Shown: positions 49,233-57,836 of the stretch, in pieces
Position numbering within the stretch: position 1 is the first letter of the stretch
Layout: the number at the start of each line of letters is the position of its first letter
Assembly (NCBI RefSeq): GCF_000428725.1
Contig: NZ_AUAM01000017.1
Span: forward strand, 48,072-112,071
DNA: 64,000 nucleotides
Direction: 5' to 3'
Source of the DNA: Psychromonas aquimarina ATCC BAA-1526
GTDB taxonomy: Bacteria; Pseudomonadota; Gammaproteobacteria; Enterobacterales; Psychromonadaceae
Position numbers and translations under genes: made by a program
Notes under the pieces: model-generated
Databases searched by the model: none
Seen by the model: only the letters and a program-made list of their open reading frames with translations
Told to the model about the DNA's origin: nothing

Positions 49233-49414
49233 GCCAGTTTTCCGCCAGAGGCACAACAGGGCCTCTGAGCAGATAATCTTCACAACAGACCGCAAAAGAA
49301 TTCAGCTTCTTAAAGCTAAAATGCAGATTAATAAACACAATCTGTTATCTGTTTAAAAGGATAATACAGGCGTCGAAGGCGAAGTAAACATTCCCGTTTT
49401 CTACAGTACAGGCT

Positions 49415-50704
49415 TTATGTCTCTCTCTGTTCATCATGATAATACTGGTGATCAATAATCCGCACAAAGGGCAGATAGATAAGCGTGATCAGCACTAAAT
49501 TAACCAGCTGCATAAGCGCACCTTTAACACCGGCAGTTAAAAAACCAGAAATAAAAATAGGGGTTGTCCATGGAATCGGCATACCGTTAGGACTCGGCAC
49601 CAGCCCGATATAAATAACAAAATAAGTGAATAAGGCAATAAATACCGGGCCGAACACCCAGGGAATAAGCATCACAGGATTAAGAATAATAGGCATACCG
49701 AATATAATCGGTTCATTAACATTAAACAGATTCGCCGGCAGCGCCATTTTACTTAATGATTTAAGCTGTCTGGACCGGCCGACAATAAATACCGCAATAA
49801 TCAGCCCTAATGTCAGACCGCTTCCCCCCATCAGCAGATAAACAGAACGGAAAGAGCTGGAAACAATATAGGGTATTTCTCCGCCAGCTAAAAATGCAGA
49901 GTAGTTCTCGATGGCTAATGAATCCAGCACCGGAGTCATCACTGAGTTAACTACCATACCGCCGTGAATACCCAGCATCCATAACAGCTGTTCGAATAAA
50001 ACAATAAGGGCAAGTGCGGCCGGTCCGTCAGTAACATTCTGCAGCGGCCTCTGCAGGGCACTGTAGATAATGCTGTGCAGACTATCAAATGCAAACCAGC
50101 CCACCAGGACTTTAATCGCAATAAAAACAGCCAGGGTAAGGAAAACCGGAATAATCGCATTAAATGACCGGGTAACACCCTCGGGAACACTTTCCGGCAT
50201 TTTTATATACAACTTATAATCCATGGCAAATTTAACAATATGGGTAACTAATAGGCCGACAAAAATAGACACAAAAATCCCCTTAGCCCCCAGGTATTCC
50301 AGTGATAAACCTTTAATACCGCCGCCCTGTTCCAGTTCAATAGAGAAAGGCAGTAGAAATAAAAAACAGATCAGCGACAGGACTGCAATCATTAATGCAT
50401 CAAGTCTGAATGCTTTAGCCAGATTATAGCCAACCGATACAGCTGTGATCAGTCCCATCAGGCCGAATGTAACATCAGCAATTCCCCACATATAATCTGA
50501 CCAGTTCTTTCCCAAAAGGTCTGCCATAAAAGGCCCGTATCCCGGAATAGGGAATGCTGCAATCAGCATAAAAAGTGAACCAGCAATCAAAAGCGGCATA
50601 TTAACTAGAAATGCATCCCTGACAGCATTCAAATAGGTATTTCTCGAAAACGCCTCAGCCAGCGGCAGCAGATAACGTTCCAGCTTATCAAATATTGTTG
50701 TCAT
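49415..50704 (-). CDS. PTS system IIC permease, Lac family, copy 2
   Basis: 429 residues, aligned end to end with the copy at 46548 and differing mainly by conservative substitutions; it stops earlier, without the acidic tail. All functional blocks are kept (GIHGGMVVNSVMTPVLDSLA, NVNEPIIFGMPIILNP). It is a single-gene unit divergent from the IIB-GH1-IIA operon; the 360-bp region between has one class 1 and two class 2 operators. ATG preceded by AGGGAAAG. It is the more obvious partner of the IIB/IIA pair by position. Confidence 0.93.
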   Translation of the reverse strand: MTTIFDKLERYLLPLAEAFSRNTYLNAVRDAFLVNMPLLIAGSLFMLIAAFPIPGYGPFMADLLGKNWSDYMWGIADVTFGLMGLITAVSVGYNLAKAFRLDALMIAVLSLICFLFLLPFSIELEQGGGIKGLSLEYLGAKGIFVSIFVGLLVTHIVKFAMDYKLYIKMPESVPEGVTRSFNAIIPVFLTLAVFIAIKVLVGWFAFDSLHSIIYSALQRPLQNVTDGPAALALIVLFEQLLWMLGIHGGMVVNSVMTPVLDSLAIENYSAFLAGGEIPYIVSSSFRSVYLLMGGSGLTLGLIIAVFIVGRSRQLKSLSKMALPANLFNVNEPIIFGMPIILNPVMLIPWVFGPVFIALFTYFVIYIGLVPSPNGMPIPWTTPIFISGFLTAGVKGALMQLVNLVLITLIYLPFVRIIDHQYYHDEQRET

Positions 50705-50788
50705 TAACTTTCCCTGTTATTTCTGTTAAATATTAACAAGCTTAGCCTTAATACTAAGCAGAGTTCAGATTATAGAACAAAAATTACC

Positions 50789-50798
50789 GCAACGTTAC
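50789..50798. promoter_or_regulatory. Class 1 operator (GCAACGTTAC), IIC copy 2 promoter
   Basis: Nine of ten bases; 85 bases before the IIC start and 32 bases centre-to-centre from the class 2 site, the same layout as at IIC copy 1. Confidence 0.65.
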
Positions 50799-50818
50799 AA
50801 AACACACGAACGCCAACC

Positions 50819-50832
50819 GGTAAGCGCTTACC
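50819..50832. promoter_or_regulatory. Class 2 operator, perfect GGTAAGCGCTTACC
   Basis: Perfect 14-bp palindrome in the divergent IIC2/IIB region. Confidence 0.75.
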
Positions 50833-50994
50833 AAGTGACAATAAAAATCTGACGCAACAGTATTTCTTCTTAAGTACGCTATAAAGCAGTAAACACAGAC
50901 ACCACTACAGAAGAACACCTCACCAAGAAAAACAAAGTCAAGGACTTATACTTTCAACTGGTGATCAACTTCACACTCCCAACAGCAAACAAAC

Positions 50995-51008
50995 GGAAAG
51001 CGTTTACC
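50995..51008. promoter_or_regulatory. Class 2 operator (GGAAAGCGTTTACC), IIB promoter
   Basis: 12 of 14 bases of the perfect class 2 palindrome; 57 bases before the IIB start, with an AAGGAG ribosome site between. Confidence 0.68.
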
Positions 51009-51064
51009 AAAACAATCCAAAGCAATATAGTGTCAATATTCATTAAAGCAAGGAGTTTATCGTT

Positions 51065-51370
51065 ATGAAAAAAATCATGTTATGCTGCTCAGCAGGTATG
51101 TCTACCAGTATGCTGGTAAAAAAAATGCAGAAAGAGGCTGAAAGTCGAGGCCTTCCCGCTGAAATCAAAGCCTTCGGTGCAGCTGAATTCGACAATCAGC
51201 TTGCGAATTACCAGGTTGTTCTTTTAGGCCCGCAGATCAAATACATGCAGGCCGACCTGCAGCAGAAAGCCAATGCTCATGGAATCAAGGTTGAAGCGAT
51301 CAACACCATGGACTACGGCATGCAGAAAGCAGACAAGGTATTAGATTTTGCTCTTGAGCTTATCGGTTAA
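51065..51370 (+). CDS. PTS system IIB component, Lac family
   Basis: 101 residues. MKKIMLCCSAGMSTSMLVKKM carries the phospho-cysteine (Cys8) in the CxAGxST loop, as in ChbB/CelA. QVVLLGPQIKYM is the second family block. It receives phosphate from IIA and passes it to sugar bound by IIC. First gene of the IIB-GH1-IIA operon; 12 bases to the GH1 gene. Only one IIB is encoded for two IIC proteins. Confidence 0.96.
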   Translation: MKKIMLCCSAGMSTSMLVKKMQKEAESRGLPAEIKAFGAAEFDNQLANYQVVLLGPQIKYMQADLQQKANAHGIKVEAINTMDYGMQKADKVLDFALELIG

Positions 51371-51382
51371 TCGAGGTTATCT

Positions 51383-52765
51383 ATGCAGTATAAATTTCCA
51401 CAAAACTTCTGGTGGGGCAGCGCAACATCAGCTCCGCAGACTGAAGGTGCCGCTTTTGAAGACGGCAAAGGCGAAAATATCTGGGATCACTGGTTTAAAG
51501 AGCAGCCTACCCGCTTTCATAATCAGGTAGGTGCCACAGACGCTTCAACCTTCTACCGTAACTATCGTGATGATATTGCGCTGATGAAAAAGATTGGCCA
51601 TAACAGCTTCCGTACTTCAATTTCCTGGTCGCGCCTCATTCCCCAAGGTACCGGGACGGTTAATCAGCAGGCGGTTGATTTTTATAATAATGTTATTGAC
51701 GAGTTGCTTGCTCAGGGGATTGAGCCGTTTATCAACCTGTTTCACTTTGACATGCCGATGCCGATGCAGGAAAAAGGCGGCTGGGAGTCTCGCGAAGTAG
51801 TTGATGCTTTTGCTGCTTTTGCCGAAGTTTGTTTTAAGTTATTCGGCGACCGCGTCAAATACTGGTTTACTTTTAATGAACCCATAGTGCCGGTAGAAGG
51901 CGGTTACCTGTACGACTTCCATTATCCTAATGTCGTCGACTTTCAACGTGCAGCGGCCGTCGCCTTCAACTCTATTTTAGCCCACAGTAAAGCGGTACAG
52001 AAATATCGTACACTGCAGCTTAAAGGTGAAATAGGCATTATTTTAAATCTGACCCCTTCTTATCCGCGTTCGCAAAATCCGGCGGATTTAAAAGCTGCCG
52101 ATATTGCCGACCTTATCTTTAACCGCAGTTTCCTTGATCCTGTAACTCTGGGGGAATTTCCGCAGGAGTTAGTGGACTTATTAAAAGAATATAAGCAGCT
52201 GCCAGGCTGTGAAAAAGGTGATTTGGAAATCATAGCAGCAGGTAAAGTGGATCTGCTTGGAGTAAATTATTATCGTCCACGCCGCGTTTGTGCCCGTGCC
52301 AATGCAGTTAATAGCGACGGTCCGTTTATGCCGGAGTGGTTCTTTGATAATTATGATATGCCCGGCTGTAAAATGAATCCCCACCGCGGCTGGGAGATTT
52401 ACGAAAAAGGCCTTTATGATATTTTGACCGATCTTCGTGAAAACTACGGAAATATTCCATGCTTCATTTCAGAGAACGGTATGGGTGTAGAAAACGAAGA
52501 AAAGTTCATTGTGGACGGTCAGATTCAGGATGATTATCGAATTGAATTTGTAAAAGATCATCTGAAATGGACTCATAAAGCGATTAGCGAAGGCTCAAAC
52601 TGCCTCGGTTATCATTTATGGACCTTTATTGACTGCTGGTCCTGGTCAAATTCCTATAAAAACCGCTATGGATTTATTCAGCTGGATCTTGCATCGCAAA
52701 CACGGACCATTAAAAAAAGCGGTGACTGGTTTGCTGATGTATCTAAAGATAACGGCTTTAACTAA
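51383..52765 (+). CDS. GH1 6-phospho-beta-glycosidase (second copy)
   Basis: 460 residues, aligned end to end with the enzyme at 45087 but clearly diverged. Acid/base Glu166 in WFTFNEPIVP, nucleophile Glu364 in CFISENGMGVEN, and SWSNSYKNRYGF with the phospho-type Ser. Located between IIB and IIA, so its product arrives as a PTS phosphodisaccharide. Having two GH1 enzymes may reflect two linkages, for example mannobiose-P and cellobiose/Glc-Man-P; this is inference. ATG preceded by GAGG. Confidence 0.9.
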   Translation: MQYKFPQNFWWGSATSAPQTEGAAFEDGKGENIWDHWFKEQPTRFHNQVGATDASTFYRNYRDDIALMKKIGHNSFRTSISWSRLIPQGTGTVNQQAVDFYNNVIDELLAQGIEPFINLFHFDMPMPMQEKGGWESREVVDAFAAFAEVCFKLFGDRVKYWFTFNEPIVPVEGGYLYDFHYPNVVDFQRAAAVAFNSILAHSKAVQKYRTLQLKGEIGIILNLTPSYPRSQNPADLKAADIADLIFNRSFLDPVTLGEFPQELVDLLKEYKQLPGCEKGDLEIIAAGKVDLLGVNYYRPRRVCARANAVNSDGPFMPEWFFDNYDMPGCKMNPHRGWEIYEKGLYDILTDLRENYGNIPCFISENGMGVENEEKFIVDGQIQDDYRIEFVKDHLKWTHKAISEGSNCLGYHLWTFIDCWSWSNSYKNRYGFIQLDLASQTRTIKKSGDWFADVSKDNGFN

Positions 52766-52776
52766 GGAGAAAAGTA

Positions 52777-53094
52777 ATGGATTTAGAAGAACAGGTTATG
52801 GGCATTATTATCAATGCAGGACAAGCACGCAGCCTCAGTTATGAAGCATTAAAAAAAGCCAAACAAGGCCAGTTTGATGAAGCACAGACATTATTAGATG
52901 AGTCTCAGGAAGCCGCCAAGGCAGCACATGCTGTGCAGACGAAGCTGATTGAATATGATCAGGGTGAAGGTAAAACGAAAATGACCCTGGTAATGGTTCA
53001 TGCACAGGATCACCTGATGACTTCAATGCTGGCAAAAGAACTGGTAACAGAAATGATTGCACTGTACCAGCATATAGAAACAGTAAATGCATAA
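52777..53094 (+). CDS. PTS system IIA component, Lac family
   Basis: 105-residue helical protein. VHAQDHLM carries the phospho-histidine (His75 by analogy with LacF/ChbA) and the metal Asp78. The AGQARSLSYEALKKAKQGQFDEA helix is typical. ATG at 52777 has AAGGAG nine bases upstream. Last gene of the operon; a GC-rich hairpin (GGGGGGA/TCCCCCC, 53100-53117) follows. Confidence 0.96.
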   Translation: MDLEEQVMGIIINAGQARSLSYEALKKAKQGQFDEAQTLLDESQEAAKAAHAVQTKLIEYDQGEGKTKMTLVMVHAQDHLMTSMLAKELVTEMIALYQHIETVNA

Positions 53095-53099
53095 ACTGC

Positions 53100-53117
53100 G
53101 GGGGGAGCAGTCCCCCC
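53100..53117 (+). terminator. GC-rich hairpin after the IIA gene
   Basis: 7-bp stem GGGGGGA/TCCCCCC with loop GCAG, directly after the stop. The following tract is AT-rich but not a T-run, so termination may be partial. Confidence 0.6.
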
Positions 53118-53314
53118 TGATATTATAAAATGAATACCTTAGACCCGGCTGACGGCCGTGAGCAGTAATTAAATTTAGCGGCGGAGCTTTTTTACCTGCA
53201 GTTCACAGCTTCCTGTGAAAGTGTACTAATGTGCTGATTAATTTGAGTGGTTAGATATTAAAACACCTCTAATCAGGCTAAAATCAGCGGCACCATAAAT
53301 TGATGGAGTCCACT

Positions 53315-54319
53315 ATGGCTCATGCAACATTAAAAACATTAGCAAAGCATACCGGGTTATCAGTAACCACGGTATCCCGTGCACTCAAAGATGCTCCGGA
53401 AGTGAAACAGCCGACTAAAGATATCGTTAAAGCGGCAGCAGAAGAACTAGGCTACCGCCCTAATCTTTCCGGTGTCGGGCTGAAAACCGGACGTAACTTT
53501 AATATCTGCGCCATTTTTCCAGTACAGAAACCCGGTGACATGATCGGGGATATTAGTACTCTGCCGCTGATTGAAGGGTTAACCAATGCGCTGGAAAACA
53601 CCCCGTATCATTTGACTGTTCTGCCGATGAAACCAGGCGAAGATCCCCTGCTTTCGGTCAAATATGTTGTTGATAACCATATTGCTGACGGCGTTATTTT
53701 CAACCTGACTAAACCTGCAGATGAAAGGGTCAAATACCTCAATGAAAAAGGCTTTCCATTTATTACATTTGGTCAAACCGAGATGAGTATTGAACATCCT
53801 TATTATGATATTGACAACTACGATTTTGCTTATAGAGCGGCAACCCACTTGTTTAACCAGGGATGCAGGCATATCAAGCTGTTTATATCCTCACTCGATT
53901 ATACCTATAGCTGGCATAAAATTTACGGAGTACGCCGGGCGTCTCTGGAATGCGGGTTTCAGTTTGATCAACACAAAGATACTGCCGCTGGTTATGAAAT
54001 GGAAGACTACCAGGAATATACCAGGCAGCTGCTGAGTCAGGAGGATGCACCTGACGGTATTATCTGCAGCTCGGAAATTTCAGCCATGGTGATCCTTGCC
54101 GGGATAAAAAGCGCCGGTAAAGTTGCGGGAAAAGATGTTCACATAGTGGTAATGGAAACCTGCTCTTTACCGGCCTACTTTACACCGCCAATATCCGGCT
54201 TTAGGCAGAACTTTCATAACTCAGGTCGTAATCTTGCACAAATGCTGATACGTAATATTGAAGGTGAAGCACCTGAAAATCTACAGCTAGTAGACAAACC
54301 AACATTTTACCAGCGCTGA
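53315..54319 (+). CDS. LacI-family transcriptional regulator C
   Basis: 334 residues, paralogue of regulator A with the same HTH (VTTVSRALKDAPEVKQPTKD) and hinge (LSGVGLKTG). Because the DNA-reading helices are the same, A and C should recognise the same or very similar operators and may differ in effector. ATG at 53315 has GGAG six bases upstream; upstream starts at 53300/53303 are less likely. No class 1 or 2 operator is visible in its own 220-bp upstream region. It is followed by a 12-bp stem hairpin (54325-54351) and manA. Confidence 0.92.
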   Translation: MAHATLKTLAKHTGLSVTTVSRALKDAPEVKQPTKDIVKAAAEELGYRPNLSGVGLKTGRNFNICAIFPVQKPGDMIGDISTLPLIEGLTNALENTPYHLTVLPMKPGEDPLLSVKYVVDNHIADGVIFNLTKPADERVKYLNEKGFPFITFGQTEMSIEHPYYDIDNYDFAYRAATHLFNQGCRHIKLFISSLDYTYSWHKIYGVRRASLECGFQFDQHKDTAAGYEMEDYQEYTRQLLSQEDAPDGIICSSEISAMVILAGIKSAGKVAGKDVHIVVMETCSLPAYFTPPISGFRQNFHNSGRNLAQMLIRNIEGEAPENLQLVDKPTFYQR

Positions 54320-54324
54320 AGCAG

Positions 54325-54351
54325 CTGCTGTTAAAACAATTTTAACAGCAG
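54325..54351. repeat. Hairpin between regulator C and manA
   Basis: CTGCTGTTAAAA/TTTTAACAGCAG with loop CAA; no T-run after it. Possibly a weak terminator or processing site. Confidence 0.6.
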
Positions 54352-54437
54352 TGAAATTAGACTTTTAAGCAGCGCAAAGTGCATTAAAGACAAAGATGCT
54401 GAGTATTTTATATATTTTTATTTAAAAGGACTAATTA

Positions 54438-55631
54438 ATGGAGACAACAGATCACCCTGTGTTTTTGAAAATGCACAATGTCATTCAAAATTATGCATGG
54501 GGCAGTACAACATCCCTGCAGGAACTGTTTGCGCTGAATAATTCAGAAAATCAGCCTCAGGCTGAAATCTGGATGGGAGCCCATGCCAACGGATGTTCAA
54601 AGGTTAATATTAACGGCACCACAATGCCGCTTTCTGATTTTATTAACAGTGATGCCCGCGCCGTTTTAGGGGATAAAACCCAGGCAGAATTTGGCGAACT
54701 GCCTTATTTATTTAAAGTATTAGCGGCAGAAAAAGCACTGTCAATCCAGGTACATCCAAATAAAAAACAAGCTGAACAAGGGTTTAACAAGGAAGAGCTG
54801 CAAAACATACCTTTACAGGACGCAGCCCGTAATTATAAAGATGCTAATCATAAACCCGAGCTGGTTTTTGCATTAACCCCTTATCAGGCTATGAATGGTT
54901 TTCGTGATATTGAAGAGATCATAGCGGCCTTTGAGCAGCTGGACATTGATGAACTAAGCCCCCTGCTCAACCGTTTTACCCGGCAGAAAAACAGCCTCGG
55001 GCTGCAGGAGTTTTTTAGCGCAATGTTATCATTACAGGGCAAAGCCAAAGAAAGTGCCGTCAATTCACTGCTCCGTGCAGCCGGAAGTAATACGCAGGAT
55101 GAGATATATGCACTTATTCTCTGCCTAGCTGAACAGTATCCCGGAGATCTCGGCCTGTTTTCACCACTGCTGCTCAATGTTATTACCCTGCAGCCGGGTC
55201 AGGCAATGTTTCTTGATGCCTGCACACCGCATGCCTACATTAACGGCACAGGGCTGGAAATAATGGCAAACTCAGACAATGTATTACGGGCAGGCCTGAC
55301 GGGTAAACATATTGATATTAAAGAACTGGCCGCTAATACTCTATTTGAGAGCAAAGCCTATAACAGTATTTTATCTGTGCCTGAAATAAGTACAGGTGCC
55401 GAGCACTACCAGATTCCTGTATCAGACTTCAATTTCAGTGTCTACCGGCAAGGGCTGACTCTGCAGACACAAAGTGCAGAAATCATTTTTGCTGTTGATG
55501 CCCCGCTCACTTTACGCCATGAAAACCAGGAAAGACTGACCATAAATAAAGGCGAATCCGTGTTCATCCCGGCTTACAGCAGAGCCTATCAAGTGCTCAG
55601 CCAGGGCTGCTTTGCACGCGCATATAACTAA
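54438..55631 (+). CDS. manA: Mannose-6-phosphate isomerase, class I
   Basis: Zinc enzyme converting mannose-6-P to fructose-6-P. 397 residues with the class I signatures: NVIQNYAWGS at the N-terminus, AEIWMGAHANG, LSIQVHPNKKQA (zinc Gln/His), DANHKPELVFAL (zinc Glu), and DACTPHAYINGTGLEIMANSDNVLRAGLTGKHID (zinc His and active Arg). No GDP-mannose pyrophosphorylase domain. Its position at the end of the PTS cluster, with a regulator just upstream, is the best single clue that the imported sugar contains mannose, as with gmuF in B. subtilis. Confidence 0.95.
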   Translation: METTDHPVFLKMHNVIQNYAWGSTTSLQELFALNNSENQPQAEIWMGAHANGCSKVNINGTTMPLSDFINSDARAVLGDKTQAEFGELPYLFKVLAAEKALSIQVHPNKKQAEQGFNKEELQNIPLQDAARNYKDANHKPELVFALTPYQAMNGFRDIEEIIAAFEQLDIDELSPLLNRFTRQKNSLGLQEFFSAMLSLQGKAKESAVNSLLRAAGSNTQDEIYALILCLAEQYPGDLGLFSPLLLNVITLQPGQAMFLDACTPHAYINGTGLEIMANSDNVLRAGLTGKHIDIKELAANTLFESKAYNSILSVPEISTGAEHYQIPVSDFNFSVYRQGLTLQTQSAEIIFAVDAPLTLRHENQERLTINKGESVFIPAYSRAYQVLSQGCFARAYN

Positions 55632-55696
55632 GGGCTGGCTGTGCGCCTAATAAAATGGAAAACATTTATTTCCGTCAACCCACCTGAATAAAAAAA

Positions 55697-55727
55697 CACT
55701 GCCTGAGAATTTAAAATTCAGGCAGTG
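55697..55727. terminator. Hairpin after manA
   Basis: 10-bp stem CACTGCCTGA/TCAGGCAGTG. The A7 run is on the left, so the T-run is on the minus strand; on the plus strand there is no T-tract. Likely the end of the manA transcript, but orientation is ambiguous. Confidence 0.6.
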
Positions 55728-56000
55728 GAAGCAGCTTACTAGCTGTATACTCATCAGCTATTAATAAACGCGTACAGCAGGGTGCCGACAATTTTTAATA
55801 TTCCAATTCAATACCGCTTAAAACCATATTTTTCAAAAAGTTAAACCACACTCTCGGTATAGAAACAATTCAGCGGCACAGTGAGTTAACTCACAAATGA
55901 ATCAGCCTGTTTACTGACCAGAAAATGTTTTATTTTATTCAGTTTTAAATGTCTTATACTTCATTTACGATTAAATATAAACGGATTTAATATTGACTGG
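55728..56000. other. Intergenic region before the Sel1 gene
   Basis: No gene seen. A TATACT -10-like element at 55955-55960 is 40 bases before the Sel1 ATG, without a convincing -35. Confidence 0.4.
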
Positions 56001-57707
56001 ATGTTAATACTTACTCGCTTGACCTCAATTTTACTTCTACTTACTTTTTGTTATAGCGGAGGGGCTTTTGCGAGCGCGAAATTCACCCAGGGTTATGAGG
56101 CATCACAAGCAGGGGATTATAAACGGGCAATCGAACTGTGGACACCATTAGCCGAAAAAGGTGATGCAGCAGCCCAGTATACGCTGGGCTGGATGTATGA
56201 AAGCGGAAAAGGCGTCCCGAAAAACGCTCAGCAGGCGGTGTACTGGTATACAAAAGCGGCTGAGCAGGGAGATGTTGCATCGCAGTACGTACTTGCCACT
56301 ATGTATGAAAAAGGCACAGAGATTCCAGAAAATCAGCACAAAGCGGTAAGCTGGTTTTTAAAGGCGGCCAATCAGGGGGATGCGGTTTCACAGTTCAAAC
56401 TAGGGGTGCATTTTCAAACCGGCAGCGGTGTTCAACAAAGTGATAAAGAAAGCCTGATGTGGTTCCATAAAGCCGCTGAACAGGGCCATATAACCGCACA
56501 AATAAACCTCGGCAAGGTATATCAAAGCGGCAAAGGAACAACGCAGGACTATCAGCTGGCAATACAGTGGTACGAAACGGCCGCCACACAGGGTAATGCT
56601 TTAGCTCAGTATCACCTCGCTTTTATGTATGAGTACGGCCGTGGCGCCCCTCTCAATTATCAGCAGGCCAAATCTCTATATTTAAAATCAGCGACGGCTA
56701 ATTATTCACCTTCAGCTTTCAAAGTTGCTGAATTCTTTGAATTAGGTAAAGGCGGGGATATCGATTTAAACAATGCCCGCCTCTGGTATGAAAAAGCAGC
56801 GTCTCAAGGCAACAATGCAGCTCAATATAAACTAGGTACTATTTACCAGCTCGGCCTTGGCACAAATAAAGATATTCGCCTGGCACTAGACTGGTATAAC
56901 CAGGCTGCTAGACAAAACCATGCTTTATCGCTGTATCAGCTTGGTGTTATTTATCAGGAGGGAGATCGAAGGATAAAAGTTGACTACGTAAAAGCCGCTA
57001 AATATTTTCAAAGAGCATCATCACAGGGTAATAAACAAGCAACAGGACGCTTAGGCTATTTATACGAACATGGTTTAGGGGTTAAAAGCGATCCATGGCT
57101 TGCCAGCTCTCTTTATAAAAATGCATCGCAGAAATGGGCTCAGGAACGTTATCTGATACTTTCCAAACTAAATAAATGTCATGAAAATGCCACAACTAAA
57201 CTATTTACCCTGCCCATCGCCTGCAGCAGCCGGGAATTATTAAGGAAAAAAATTAAAGATCAAAAAATCACCGCGATAAATGAGGATCTCAACAGCTGGT
57301 CTGATACTTATTTTACCGGGGCCGTAATACGAGGCACCAGTGAATTAGAAGTAATCTACACCAGAGAAGATCTGTTTGTCAGCGCAAAATATACTTTTAT
57401 CGGACGCAGCAAGCCGGATCTGATTACCCGGGTTAAAAATAAAATCAGTAAAAAACATGGTCAGCCGCATAGTCAGTCTGGAGATGTTAAGCAGGGTAAA
57501 GCAAGCTTTCAGTGGCTGCTGAGCGACGGTATAAAGTTAACGGTTCACCGGGGCTGGCCGGATACCACTACCTTTGTCACTTACTCCCTGCCGGAACATG
57601 TCTCTCTATTAGAAAAGCAGCAGGCACAGTCTAAGGATAAAAGCTATAAACCGCAGAGCAAAGCTTCAGATGAAATATCAGAAATACCAGAGCCGGGACT
57701 TTTTTGA
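56001..57707 (+). CDS. Secreted Sel1-repeat protein with unrecognised C-terminal domain
   Basis: 568 residues. Signal peptide (MLILTRLTSILLLLTFCYSGGAFAS). About nine tandem 36-residue Sel1-like repeats from residue 50 to 385 (pattern AAQYTLGWMYESGKGVPKNAQQAVYWYTKAAEQGD), forming an alpha-solenoid for protein contacts. The last 170 residues are not repeats and contain two Cys (CHENA, CSSRELL) and a beta-rich stretch (AVIRGTSELEVIYTREDLFVSAKYTFIG). I do not recognise that domain. Not obviously part of the sugar island. Confidence 0.85.
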   Translation: MLILTRLTSILLLLTFCYSGGAFASAKFTQGYEASQAGDYKRAIELWTPLAEKGDAAAQYTLGWMYESGKGVPKNAQQAVYWYTKAAEQGDVASQYVLATMYEKGTEIPENQHKAVSWFLKAANQGDAVSQFKLGVHFQTGSGVQQSDKESLMWFHKAAEQGHITAQINLGKVYQSGKGTTQDYQLAIQWYETAATQGNALAQYHLAFMYEYGRGAPLNYQQAKSLYLKSATANYSPSAFKVAEFFELGKGGDIDLNNARLWYEKAASQGNNAAQYKLGTIYQLGLGTNKDIRLALDWYNQAARQNHALSLYQLGVIYQEGDRRIKVDYVKAAKYFQRASSQGNKQATGRLGYLYEHGLGVKSDPWLASSLYKNASQKWAQERYLILSKLNKCHENATTKLFTLPIACSSRELLRKKIKDQKITAINEDLNSWSDTYFTGAVIRGTSELEVIYTREDLFVSAKYTFIGRSKPDLITRVKNKISKKHGQPHSQSGDVKQGKASFQWLLSDGIKLTVHRGWPDTTTFVTYSLPEHVSLLEKQQAQSKDKSYKPQSKASDEISEIPEPGLF

Positions 57708-57836
57708 GTATTATAAAAACATTGTCCTGCCTCGTTCATTCCCATAAAATCAATCTCATATGAAAAGAACTATTTCAAAGTACTAGTGCTGCAGATAGTT
57801 TATAAAAATTAATGTTGTATTAAATAAGTTGAGTCC

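Noticed and set aside
47996..51008. Class 2 palindromes as CcpA cre sites
   Set aside because: They resemble cre sites, but CcpA-type catabolite control is a Firmicutes system and three local LacI proteins explain them better.
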